Source: an uncultured Acetatifactor sp.
GTDB lineage: Bacteria > Bacillota > Clostridia > Lachnospirales > Lachnospiraceae
DNA: 63,783 nucleotides
Reading direction: 5' to 3'
Assembly: GCA_910585015.1 (NCBI GenBank)
Contig: CAJUCT010000017.1
Coordinates: 19,536 to 83,318 of the forward strand
Part shown: in pieces, positions 50,899-59,370 of the stretch
Numbering within the stretch: position 1 is the stretch's first letter
Layout of the letters: every line of letters begins with the position of its first letter
Translations under genes and position numbers: made by a program
The notes under the pieces: generated by a model
Database searches by the model: none
Told to the model about the DNA's origin: nothing
Seen by the model: the letters and a program-made list of their open reading frames with translations, nothing else

Positions 50899-51385
50899 AT
50901 CCCTCCAGCCGGTTGTTCACAAACAGGGCCAGCGGATATAGCAAACAAGTGATCACGATGGTATATACCACCTCCGGCAGGATCACGGTTCCCAGGTAAA
51001 AAGGAAAGTTCAGCCTGCCCCGAAGCAAAAACAACAGCACATAGCAGAGCACACCATAGGACAAGTCACTGGCGGTGATCAACGCCAGCGGGAGCTTGAT
51101 GTCCTCCGGGTAAAAAATTTTGCAGAATTTTCCGTTAAGGAACCCGATATACATATATACCAGCGCGTAAAACCCCAAAATATCCGCAAAAAATATATCA
51201 CAGAGTATCCCTGAAAAAAAACCGATTAAAAGCCCTTCTTTCTCTCCGCGCATAAAGCCAAAGGCCGAAGTCAGCACAATCAGCAGATTGGGCACAATTC
51301 CCGCAAAAGCCAGGCTGCGGAACAGAGTAGTCTGCAGCAGGAAACAAAACAGAATCAGGATGACCATGGTAATTTTTCTAAGCAT
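50867..51385 (-). CDS. mreD: Rod shape-determining protein MreD
   Basis: A 172-residue membrane protein with about five helices (MVILILFCFLLQTTLF, NLLIVLTSAFGFMRG, LLIGFFSGILCDIFF, LYVMYI-type segments). The GEKEGLLIGFFSGILCDIFFA stretch is typical of MreD. It links MreC and the PBP2/RodA synthase of the elongasome. The mreC gene overlaps its start by 8 bp and PBP2 its end by 32 bp, so the four genes form one tightly packed operon. Confidence 0.9.
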   Translation of the reverse strand: MLRKITMVILILFCFLLQTTLFRSLAFAGIVPNLLIVLTSAFGFMRGEKEGLLIGFFSGILCDIFFADILGFYALVYMYIGFLNGKFCKIFYPEDIKLPLALITASDLSYGVLCYVLLFLLRGRLNFPFYLGTVILPEVVYTIVITCLLYPLALFVNNRLEGFERKRAKKFV

Positions 51386-52250
51386 CTTCCCACTCCCTTT
51401 TCATGTCCGTGATAACCAGTACCTCCTCCAGATGTTCAAAGTCTACGGCAGGGGTCAGGAAGCCGGATTTGGTCAGGTTATTGGGGTCCCTGTTGATGGT
51501 ATGTATCGTACCAATCAGGATATTGGGCAGATATTTGTCGCTGATATGGGAAGTCACTACTTTATCTCCCGCCACCACGCTGTCCTGGCTGTCAATCAGC
51601 TGACTGAAACGGATCACGCCGTCATGCATGGCCTGTAAGTCTCCAGACACGGTCAAGGTGTCTGAAGAACTCAGCGTCTTGGCAGACACGTTGGAATTGT
51701 CGGCGATGACGGAAGTGACTCTGGCCCAGTTGGGCCCCACCTCGCTGACCCGGCCCACCAGACCGCCGCTGGCGATAACGTTCATATCCACCTCCAGACC
51801 GTCCTCCGCCCCCTTGTCAATCACAAACGTGGAGTACCAGTTGCCGCTGTCCCGGGCAATGATCCTGGCTCCCACCTTATGATATTCGTCATACTGGTTG
51901 TCCAGCTGATAAAGTTCCCGCAGCCGGCTTAGTTCCGCTTTTTCCTGCTGAAGCAGGGTGTTCTCCACCAGCAGTTCGTCCACCTGCTGCTGCAGGCTTA
52001 CATTTTCCTCCAGAAGCTGACGTATCTGCACCAACTCATCCTTGCGCCTCGAAAGCCAGCTGCCCACCTTGCCGATTCCTTGTTGGAACGGAACGATCAC
52101 ATAGCCGACGGCTGTGTTAAGCGGTCGGTTAAACAGATCCGTGCTGAATGTCAGCGCCATCAGCACGGTACACAGACAGGTTAAAACAAAAAGGAGATAT
52201 TTACTCGGTATCGTAAATTTCTCCCCCTTTTTCTTGATTACTGGGCTCAT
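51378..52250 (-). CDS. mreC: Rod shape-determining protein MreC
   Basis: A 290-residue elongasome protein: basic cytoplasmic tail, one membrane helix (about residues 18-36), a coiled coil at about 70-110 (QLLEENVSLQQQVDELLVEN) that mediates dimerisation, and the beta-barrel domain with YSTFVIDKGAEDGLEVDMNV and GLVGRVSEVG. The start overlaps the mreB stop by 4 bp (ATGA). Confidence 0.95.
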   Translation of the reverse strand: MSPVIKKKGEKFTIPSKYLLFVLTCLCTVLMALTFSTDLFNRPLNTAVGYVIVPFQQGIGKVGSWLSRRKDELVQIRQLLEENVSLQQQVDELLVENTLLQQEKAELSRLRELYQLDNQYDEYHKVGARIIARDSGNWYSTFVIDKGAEDGLEVDMNVIASGGLVGRVSEVGPNWARVTSVIADNSNVSAKTLSSSDTLTVSGDLQAMHDGVIRFSQLIDSQDSVVAGDKVVTSHISDKYLPNILIGTIHTINRDPNNLTKSGFLTPAVDFEHLEEVLVITDMKREWEDA

Positions 52251-53257
52251 TTACTCATCCCTTCAATCGCATACGCTACGGTTTTATAGTTATCCTCATT
52301 GATGATCTTGGATAAGCCCACGGCCACGCTGGTCATCGGATTCTCGGATACATTGACCTTCAGTCCCGTTCCCTGGCTGAGACGCTCTGCCAAGTGGCTG
52401 GTCTGGGAGGCGCCGCCGGTCAGATAGACGCCGTTGCGATAGATATCCGCTGCCAGTTCGGGCGGCGTTCTCTCCAGAATCACCTTCACATTGTCCACAA
52501 TCGTATTGAAATGCTCCTCCAGGGAATCCACCACCAGCTTGGTGGGAATCTCCCGCTCCACCGGCAATCCCGTCACAATATCCCGCCCGTAGACCACTGC
52601 TCCCTGCTTCTCCTCCTCCAGCTTAGACAGGGACATCTTCACTGACTCCGCCGTTTTGCCGCCGATAATCAGACTAAACTCCCGGCGTATTGCGGAGCGG
52701 ATGGCTTCGTCGAACTTAACGCCGCCCACCTTGATCAACCGGCTGAGCACAATGCCGCCCAGAGACAAAATGGATATTTCCGTGGTCTCAAAACCCACGT
52801 TTACAACGATGACTCCCTGGGAATTTTTCACGTCGATTCCCATGCCCAGACCATCCGCCACGGCCTTCTCCACCACCATGATTTTGCGTGCCTTCACATT
52901 GGCATCCCGGATCAAGTCATAGAAAGCTCTCTTCTCAACCTCCGTCACATCGGTGGGAACCGCGATATAATAATCGGCGGGCTGGCTCTTTCCCTTCTGT
53001 ATATCGCTGATAAAATACCGTATCAGGGTCTCCATATTCTTGATGTCGGCGATCACGCCGTTGGATAAGGGGTAGGAAATATGAATATTTGCCGGCGCTT
53101 TCTCATACATTTCAAAAGCGGAATCCCCATAGGCGAATAGAGTGTTTTTATTTTCAATGGCGATCATATTTTTTTCCACCACGATATTGGCTTCGCTTCG
53201 ACTGTAAATTTTGATGTTGTTGGTACCCAAGTCGATACCGTATGCATTGTTTGCCAT
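52247..53257 (-). CDS. mreB: Rod shape-determining protein MreB (actin-like)
   Basis: The filament-forming actin homologue that orients cell-wall synthesis. The 336 residues contain the phosphate-1 motif AYGIDLGTNNIKIY, the phosphate-2 motif GVIVVNVGFETTEIS, where the usual IGGGT is replaced by NVGFET, and the adenosine motif GVYLTGGASQ. The relatively divergent phosphate-2 region raises the possibility of an Mbl/MreBH-type paralogue. A two-copy HL1 array lies between its start and radC. Confidence 0.93.
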   Translation of the reverse strand: MANNAYGIDLGTNNIKIYSRSEANIVVEKNMIAIENKNTLFAYGDSAFEMYEKAPANIHISYPLSNGVIADIKNMETLIRYFISDIQKGKSQPADYYIAVPTDVTEVEKRAFYDLIRDANVKARKIMVVEKAVADGLGMGIDVKNSQGVIVVNVGFETTEISILSLGGIVLSRLIKVGGVKFDEAIRSAIRREFSLIIGGKTAESVKMSLSKLEEEKQGAVVYGRDIVTGLPVEREIPTKLVVDSLEEHFNTIVDNVKVILERTPPELAADIYRNGVYLTGGASQTSHLAERLSQGTGLKVNVSENPMTSVAVGLSKIINEDNYKTVAYAIEGMSK

Positions 53258-53280
53258 GTTACAGGCCCCTTTCTTATTTG

Positions 53281-53444
53281 GAGTTCCGCATCCGCCCTCC
53301 CATATACCATCTCGGTGGAATAAATCCTGCCCGCAATACGGTCAGCATTTATTCCAGGCATATGTCCGGGCGGGTGCTGTCTTGAAGTTCCGCATCCGCC
53401 CTCCCATATACCATCTCGGGGCGGGTGCCGTCTTGAAGTTCCGC
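53281..53444 (-). repeat. HL1 hairpin leader array before mreB
   Basis: Two units read on the minus strand. The one nearest mreB (about 103 bp, 53281-53383) has the basal stem GCACCCGCCC/GGGCGGATGC and an extra inner stem GGAATAAAT/ATTTATTCC in place of the GGACGC apex. The other (53384-53444) keeps only the basal stem. Both end in GCGGAACT; the first leads to the mreB ribosome binding site AAAGGGG. Confidence 0.8.
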
Positions 53445-53458
53445 TGTCAGTGCAGCCT

Positions 53459-54151
53459 TTATGGTATAAGCTTCTCTTCCCTGAAGCTCATATACTTGTT
53501 GTCGCCGATGATAATGTGATCCAGCAGCGGGATTCCCAGCATCTGCCCCATCCCTGCCAGCTGGCCGGTCAGTTCAGCGTCCGCTTTGCTGGGAGTGGGA
53601 TCTCCGCTGGGATGGTTGTGCACCAGGATAATGCTGACCGCCTGGCGCTTGAGCGCCTCCAGAAAAATCTCTCGGGGCGAAATCAGGGACATGGTGGCGC
53701 TGCCGTCCGACATTACGCAGTCCCCCAGCAGGCGGCTTCTGGCATCCACCGATGCCAAAATCACACACTCAGTCTTCCGGTGCCGCATTTTCTCCATATA
53801 ATAGGCGGCCACCGTGTCCGGCCTTTGCAGGCTGATGCGCTCTCCCGCCGAGGCCGACGCAATACGCTGGGACAGTTCGGTGATGCATTTGAGCTTTACC
53901 GCTTTGACCTCCCCGATGCCTTTTATCTCCATCAGGCGCTCCAGAGGAATGTCATACAACCCCAGCAGCCCCTCCCTGGAGGGTTCCGCCAGAGCCAGCA
54001 CCTCCTGGGCCAGTTCCAGCGCGCTCTTATCCCTGGTCCCTGTCCGCAGGATAATAGCCAAAAGTTCGCTCTCCGTCAGGCTCTCAGGCCCGAACCGCAG
54101 AAATTTCTCGTATGGCAGATCCCCCTGCCTTACTTTTTCCAATGTATTCAT
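53459..54151 (-). CDS. radC: RadC/YsxA-family JAMM-domain protein
   Basis: A 230-residue RadC-family protein. An N-terminal helix-hairpin-helix region (ESLTESELLAIILRTGT, RLMEIKGIGEVKAVKLK) precedes the JAB1/MPN/Mov34 metalloprotease-like domain with HNHPSGDPTPSKAD. The historic link to DNA repair was not confirmed and the function is unsettled. It lies directly upstream of mreB, the same order as in Bacillus. Confidence 0.93.
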   Translation of the reverse strand: MNTLEKVRQGDLPYEKFLRFGPESLTESELLAIILRTGTRDKSALELAQEVLALAEPSREGLLGLYDIPLERLMEIKGIGEVKAVKLKCITELSQRIASASAGERISLQRPDTVAAYYMEKMRHRKTECVILASVDARSRLLGDCVMSDGSATMSLISPREIFLEALKRQAVSIILVHNHPSGDPTPSKADAELTGQLAGMGQMLGIPLLDHIIIGDNKYMSFREEKLIP

Positions 54152-54193
54152 CGTCCTCCCGTCCGCCTTCTCCCATGTGCGGATACATAAGGA

Positions 54194-54433
54194 CTATCTG
54201 ATGAACCGATATACGATCAGCGCGATGGCCACGCCGATGACACTGGCGATGGTGATCTGGATCTGCAGTCCGAAGGTCAGAACGATAAAACCAAGATCCA
54301 ACACGAAAGGATTGCTCAGGCCAAAGGTCTGCCCGTAGTTCAGAAAACTCCCGCTGAAGTAGGTTCCGATAAAGCGGCCAATCACAAAGCCGATCAATAC
54401 CAGAACAACAAATACCCAATTGACTCTCTTCAA
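54194..54433 (-). CDS. DUF4321 membrane protein
   Basis: A 79-residue protein with two membrane helices (about residues 6-24 and 45-74) and the family's KRVNWVFVVLVLIGFVIGRFIG start. It commonly stands next to radC-mreB in Clostridia and may have an envelope role, which is inference. Its stop is 43 bp before the radC start. A plausible promoter lies upstream at 54501-54529. Confidence 0.85.
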   Translation of the reverse strand: MKRVNWVFVVLVLIGFVIGRFIGTYFSGSFLNYGQTFGLSNPFVLDLGFIVLTFGLQIQITIASVIGVAIALIVYRFIR

Positions 54434-54500
54434 AGTACTCCCTCAACTTTCATTGGTAAAGCTTATGCCGCGCATAGCGTCTATGCAGAGCATATTAGTT

Positions 54501-54529
54501 ATCTTACCATATTTTTGCAGTTCTGTACA
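54501..54529 (-). promoter_or_regulatory. Possible promoter for DUF4321-radC
   Basis: On the minus strand TGTACA (54529-54524), a 17-bp spacer and TAAGAT (54506-54501). Two -35 bases and one or two -10 bases deviate from consensus. Confidence 0.45.
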
Positions 54530-54544
54530 CACCCAATCCAAGAA

Positions 54545-55873
54545 TTATGACAGGGATTTTTTCAACTTTTCTCTGGCTTTGGCGACATTTTCCGCCCGCA
54601 GCAGACCATTATCGACAAGAGACTGCAAGGATCGCAGAATACCGAATTTGGCGTGCTGCCAGGTCAGCCCCCCCTGGAAATAGACTGCGTAGGGCGGCTT
54701 GATGGGACCGTCCGCGGACAGTTCGATGGAGGAGCCGGACACAAAGGCTCCCGCCGCCATAATTACCTGGGAATCGTAACCCGGCATATCCCAGGGCTGG
54801 GGCGTCACATGACTGTCCACCGGGGCTGCCGCCTGGATCCCCTGGCAAAAGGCCACCACACCCTCCGGATTGTTAAAGGTCACGGCCTGGATGATATCGT
54901 GCCTGCTCTCCCTGCCGTCAGGCACCACCGGATATCCCAGCCCCTCGTAAATGTTGGCGGCAAAGATGGATCCCTTCAGGGCTCCGGCAGTCACCGTGGG
55001 GGCCAGAAAAAATCCCTGATAAAAATCTTTCAGCACTCCCAGGGAGGCACCCACCTCCTTGCCCAGTCCCGGGGAGGTCAGCCGGTATGCCGCGTTCTCC
55101 ACGCATTCCCTTCTGCCTGCGATATAACCGCCGATGGGGGCCAGTCCGCCGCCGGGATTCTTGATCAGGGAGCCCACCACCATATCCGCCCCCACATCGC
55201 TGGGCTCCATGGTCTCCACAAACTCCCCGTAGCAGTTGTCCACCATACAGATTACATCCGGTTTGATCCCCTTTACAAAGGCGATCAACTCTCCGATTCC
55301 GGCCACGGACAGGGTGGGCCGGGTCTGGTAGCCCTTGGAACGCTGGATAGTCACAAGACGGGTGCGTTCATTGATGGCCCGGCGGATATTGTCATAGTCA
55401 AAACCGCCGTCCGGCAGCAGATCCACCTGGGCATAGGTCACGCCGTATTCCGCCAAGGATCCTTTGGAGGGCCGGATGCCGATGACTTCCTCCAGAGTGT
55501 CGTAGGGTTTTCCCACCGGGGAAAGCAGTTCGTCGCCGGGCCGCAGGTTGCTCATGAGGGCCAGGGCCAGGGCGTGGGTGCCGCAGGTAATCTGGGGGCG
55601 CACCAAGGCGTCCTCAGTGTGGAACACGGAAGCGTAGACCTGTTCCAGAGTATCCCTGCCCAGATCGTTGTAGCCGTAGCCTGTGGTGCCCAGCAGACAG
55701 GCTTCGCTGACCTGCCGGGACTGCATTCCCTTTAGTATCTTCAACTGATTGTATTCCGCTGTGGCGTCTATCCCGGCAAAGCGTTCCTTAAGGCTCTCTG
55801 CCACCGCTTCCCCATATTCGTAAACTTCCCTGGAAATTCCCAGTGTTTCATACATTTCGTATCTGTTATTCAT
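54545..55873 (-). CDS. PLP-dependent methionine gamma-lyase family protein (aluminium resistance/YnbB-like)
   Basis: A 442-residue fold-type I PLP enzyme of the cystathionine lyase-like group often annotated aluminium resistance protein. Segments visible: GTTGYGYNDLGRDTLE, CGTHALALALMSNLRPGDEL, VDNCYGEF and VGSLIKNPGGGLAPIGGY, whose lysine would bind PLP. The true substrate is uncertain. ATG 55873 follows AAGGAG by seven bases; the longer frame from 55996 overlaps miaA and has no homology. It is the last gene of the mutS-mutL-miaA group, as in many Clostridia. Confidence 0.9.
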   Translation of the reverse strand: MNNRYEMYETLGISREVYEYGEAVAESLKERFAGIDATAEYNQLKILKGMQSRQVSEACLLGTTGYGYNDLGRDTLEQVYASVFHTEDALVRPQITCGTHALALALMSNLRPGDELLSPVGKPYDTLEEVIGIRPSKGSLAEYGVTYAQVDLLPDGGFDYDNIRRAINERTRLVTIQRSKGYQTRPTLSVAGIGELIAFVKGIKPDVICMVDNCYGEFVETMEPSDVGADMVVGSLIKNPGGGLAPIGGYIAGRRECVENAAYRLTSPGLGKEVGASLGVLKDFYQGFFLAPTVTAGALKGSIFAANIYEGLGYPVVPDGRESRHDIIQAVTFNNPEGVVAFCQGIQAAAPVDSHVTPQPWDMPGYDSQVIMAAGAFVSGSSIELSADGPIKPPYAVYFQGGLTWQHAKFGILRSLQSLVDNGLLRAENVAKAREKLKKSLS

Positions 55874-55992
55874 ATAAAGACTCCTTGTTGCCCAAATTCT
55901 TTTTCTTATCGTTAGAAATTTGTTATGTCGTTTACTATATATGCCCGCATTCGGACATTTGCGCAGCAAATTCCTCTGCGATGCAGTAGGCT

Positions 55993-56964
55993 TCAAATAT
56001 TTTGACCGGTGTAAGGCGCAGAGGGCAAAATTCCGGCCTCCTGCAGGCGCCGCCGCATAACCTCCAGAATTTTCCTATCATCATATCCAAAATCTGGCTT
56101 ATTTATCCAGATCACATCTTTTTCCCTGCGAAACCAGGTCAACTGCCGCTTGGCAAAATGCCGGGTATCCCTCTTGATGCGATAGACAGCCTCCTCCAGG
56201 GTAATATCCCCTTCCAGATAATCCAGGATTTCCTTATAGCCCAGGCCCTGCATGGACACCATGTCCCGCCTGCATCCCTGGTCCATCAGACGGCGTACTT
56301 CCTCCACCAGCCCCTCTTCCAGCATCTGATCCACCCGTATTTCAATGCGCTGGTATAGCTTCTCCCGGTCGTCATTCAACACAAAATAACAGTACCTGTA
56401 GGGAGATTGCCTTTCGGCCTCCCTCTCGTTGTGCTCCGATATTTTTTCCCCGGTGAGATAATGAAATTCCAGCGCCCGGATCATGCGTTTTATGTTGTGG
56501 GCATGGATGGCTTGCGCCGCCGCCGGGTCCACCGCGGTCAGCATTTCGTGCAGAACCTGGGATCCCTTCACTGCGGCCAGCTGTTCCAACTGACGGCGGT
56601 ACTCGGTATTTTCCTCGTTCTCCGTAAAGTCGATATCCCGCAGCAGAGCCTGGATATAAAAGCCCGTCCCCCCGGTGAGGATGGGGATATGCCCCCGCCC
56701 GTAGATGCCCTCCATAGCCTGTCTGCACAGCTTCTGAAACACAACTACGTTAAACTCCTGAACCGGGTCCAGCACGTCAACGAGATGGTGGGGAACACCC
56801 TGCATCTCCCGGGGACGGATCTTGGCGGAACCGATGTCCATGCCCCGGTAGACCTGCATGGAGTCCGCGGAGAGGATCTCCCCCCCCACCATTTTGGCCA
56901 ACTCAATGGACAGCGCTGTTTTTCCCACCGCCGTAGGGCCTGTCAATACAATCAAGGGTCTCAT
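55993..56964 (-). CDS. miaA: tRNA dimethylallyltransferase
   Basis: Adds a dimethylallyl group to A37 of tRNAs reading U-starting codons. The 323-residue protein starts LIVLTGPTAVGKTALSIELA with the P-loop, then DSMQVYRGMDIGSAK and PHHLVDVLDP, and ends in RDTRHFAKRQLTWFRRE, all signatures of MiaA. It overlaps the mutL stop by 4 bp. Confidence 0.97.
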   Translation of the reverse strand: MRPLIVLTGPTAVGKTALSIELAKMVGGEILSADSMQVYRGMDIGSAKIRPREMQGVPHHLVDVLDPVQEFNVVVFQKLCRQAMEGIYGRGHIPILTGGTGFYIQALLRDIDFTENEENTEYRRQLEQLAAVKGSQVLHEMLTAVDPAAAQAIHAHNIKRMIRALEFHYLTGEKISEHNEREAERQSPYRYCYFVLNDDREKLYQRIEIRVDQMLEEGLVEEVRRLMDQGCRRDMVSMQGLGYKEILDYLEGDITLEEAVYRIKRDTRHFAKRQLTWFRREKDVIWINKPDFGYDDRKILEVMRRRLQEAGILPSAPYTGQNI

Positions 56965-59285
56965 CGCTTAAACTTTTTCTCCATTTCATATTTACTCATG
57001 GATATGATGGTGGGCCGTCCGTGGGGACAGTTGTAGGGATTGTCCAGTGTCAGCAGTTCGTCGATTAGCTGCTGGGCCTCCTGGGTGCTGAGCCGGTTAT
57101 TGCCCTTCACCGCCGCTTTGCAGGACATGGAGGCGATCTTTTCCCGCACCGCCGTCAAATCTCCCCGGATCCCCCCCTCCAAAAGATCATCCAACACCGA
57201 CAAGAAAAGTTCCTTTTCCTGACAGCCATAGAGATCCACGGGCACACTGCGCAGGGCATATTCGCTGCCGCCGAAGGGCTCCACCTCAAAGCCCAACTCC
57301 GCAAAGACGGAGGCATACTCTTTATAAGCGGTTTCCTCCTGTCCTGTGAGACTCACGATAATGGGAGGCATAAGGTTCTGGGTCACCAGGCTCTTTTCGT
57401 GATACTGTTTCATGAACCGCTCAAATTTCACTTTCTCATGGGCCGCATGTTGGTCGATAATGAACAGTTTGTCCTCGTATTCAATCAGCCAGTAGGTGTC
57501 AAACACCTGGCCGATCAGCTTAAAATACACCCGCTTTTCCGGGGTCAGCACCTTGTCCTCGAACAACTCCCCCTGGCGGTAATCCTGCATCTGTCGGCGA
57601 TCTGCCTCATAGCGCATCTCTTCCATGACCCGGTACTGCCTGGTGCGGTTCACCTCGAAAGGTTCCGGAGCGGCCTGAGGTTTTTCCTTCTTGTCGCTCA
57701 GGGGCAGTTCCTGCATTCCGCCCTCGGCTTTGCATAAGGAGTTTTCTTGTTGTTCGGGGGCCATATCCTGCGGCAGCGGCTGCTGTTGTCCCGCTGTAGA
57801 GTTCTGAGGGACCGCATTCGGTTGTATCCCTGCGGAATTTTGAGCAATGGCGTCCTGCCGAATTTCATCAATACCTTGAAGAATCGTGTCACATTTTTCA
57901 CTGCCAGAACTTTGAGAAGCCGTACCATGATGCTTGCTATCAGAACTTTGGGAAGTTGTGCTGCAATGCTCGCTGCCCGTGCTTCGGGAAGTTGTGCTGC
58001 AATGCTCGCTGTCAGTGCTTCGGGAAGTTGTGCTGCAATGCTCGCTGCCCGTGCTTCGGGAAGTTGTGCTGCAATGCTCGCCGCCAGTGCTTCGGGAAGT
58101 TGTGCTGCAATGCTCGCCGCCCGTGCTTCGGGAAGTTGTGCCGTGATTTCCGCTGCCGGACCCTTGGGAAGTGAAACCATACGGTCCTCTGCCGACTCCC
58201 TGGGCAGGCTTCCCCTGACGGGACATTTCCTGCAAAAGCTGCATCTCTCTGTCCGAGGGCTGTTTCCCGTCCAGACCCACGGCAGGGATCATCTCCCGGT
58301 TTCTCAGTCTCTCCCGGATTCCAGCAGACACGGCCCCAAAAATGCCGGGACCGTCCAAAAAGCGCACCTCCATCTTGTTGGGATGCACATTCACGTCCAC
58401 CTTGGAGATGTCCTTTAATTTCATGTGCAGCACACACAGGGGAAATTTGTGCTGCATCAGGTATTCTCTGTAGCCCTCCTCGATGGCCTTTCCCAGCAGA
58501 TTGCTGCGGATATACCGTCCGTTCAGGAAATAGACTTCAAAATTGCGGTTGGAACGTACTATAGCCGGGGTGCCCAGGTAACCGTCAATCTGTAACTCCT
58601 CCGTCTCCAAAGAAAAAGGCACCAAATTCTGGATCATATCTCTGCCGTAGATCCGATAGATCACCTCCCGAAGTTCCCCGTTTCCTGAAGTGTAGAATCG
58701 GGTCTGGCTGCCCACCTGGAATTTAAAGGAGATATCCGGCCGGGACAGAGCCATATGCTCCATCAAGTCAATGATATAGCCCGCCTCCGTGGTGGGGCTC
58801 TTCAGAAATTTGCGCCGCACAGGGGTATTGAAAAAGAGGTTGCGAATCAGGAAAGTGGTGCCTGTGGGAGCCCCCACCTCCTCAAACGCGGTCTCTTTAG
58901 GCCCCTCCATCACCAGATGAGTGCCGGTGAGAGCCTCCGCCGTCTTGGTGATGACCTCCACCATGGCCACTGCGCAGATGCTGGAGAGAGCCTCACCCCG
59001 AAAGCCCAGGCTGGCGATGCCGATCAGATCCTCCGCACCCCGGATCTTGCTGGTGGCATGGCGCAAAAAAGCGGTTCGCAGCTGATCCCGGGGGATGCCC
59101 GTTCCGTTGTCCGTGATGCGTATGAAGCTTATGCCCCCGTCTTTGATCTCCACGGTGATAGAACTGGCTCCGGCATCAATAGCGTTCTCCACCAGTTCTT
59201 TTACCACGCTGGCGGGGCGTTCCACAACCTCACCGGCAGCGATCCTGTCTATGGTCTCCGAATCCAGTACCTGTATCTGGTTCAT
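56961..59285 (-). CDS. mutL: DNA mismatch repair protein MutL with a repetitive linker
   Basis: Couples MutS recognition of mismatches to strand nicking. The 774-residue protein has the GHKL ATPase domain (ELVENAIDAG, DNGTGI, SLGFRGEAL) over residues 1-330 and the C-terminal endonuclease/dimerisation domain with DQHAAHEKVKFE (DQHAx2Ex4E metal motif) at about residue 610. Between them, residues about 375-465 are a Ser/Thr/His/Cys-rich repeat of 12 residues (SRSTGxEHCSTT). This linker is longer than in standard MutL. ATG 59285 has GGAGGAAAAG upstream. The miaA gene overlaps its stop. Confidence 0.96.
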   Translation of the reverse strand: MNQIQVLDSETIDRIAAGEVVERPASVVKELVENAIDAGASSITVEIKDGGISFIRITDNGTGIPRDQLRTAFLRHATSKIRGAEDLIGIASLGFRGEALSSICAVAMVEVITKTAEALTGTHLVMEGPKETAFEEVGAPTGTTFLIRNLFFNTPVRRKFLKSPTTEAGYIIDLMEHMALSRPDISFKFQVGSQTRFYTSGNGELREVIYRIYGRDMIQNLVPFSLETEELQIDGYLGTPAIVRSNRNFEVYFLNGRYIRSNLLGKAIEEGYREYLMQHKFPLCVLHMKLKDISKVDVNVHPNKMEVRFLDGPGIFGAVSAGIRERLRNREMIPAVGLDGKQPSDREMQLLQEMSRQGKPAQGVGRGPYGFTSQGSGSGNHGTTSRSTGGEHCSTTSRSTGGEHCSTTSRSTGSEHCSTTSRSTDSEHCSTTSRSTGSEHCSTTSQSSDSKHHGTASQSSGSEKCDTILQGIDEIRQDAIAQNSAGIQPNAVPQNSTAGQQQPLPQDMAPEQQENSLCKAEGGMQELPLSDKKEKPQAAPEPFEVNRTRQYRVMEEMRYEADRRQMQDYRQGELFEDKVLTPEKRVYFKLIGQVFDTYWLIEYEDKLFIIDQHAAHEKVKFERFMKQYHEKSLVTQNLMPPIIVSLTGQEETAYKEYASVFAELGFEVEPFGGSEYALRSVPVDLYGCQEKELFLSVLDDLLEGGIRGDLTAVREKIASMSCKAAVKGNNRLSTQEAQQLIDELLTLDNPYNCPHGRPTIISMSKYEMEKKFKR
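57895..58160 (-). repeat. 36-bp in-frame tandem repeat inside mutL
   Basis: About five well-conserved and two diverged 36-bp units in the linker region, each encoding 12 residues ending in HC or a variant. The central units differ only at one or two codons. The frame is kept at any copy number. Confidence 0.85.
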
Positions 59286-59370
59286 CTCTCTTTTCCTCCC
59301 AAACCGGTTCAATCAGAATCAAACAAAAGCTCCATATACGTTGATGCACGTAGAACTGCTCTATGTACCG

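Noticed and set aside
49318..50952. 544-codon plus-strand frame opposite PBP2
   Set aside because: Antisense shadow of the PBP2 gene, no start signals or recognisable domains.
57747..58418. Plus-strand cysteine-rich repeat protein opposite mutL
   Set aside because: It is the antisense reading of the 36-bp mutL repeat, without a ribosome binding site.
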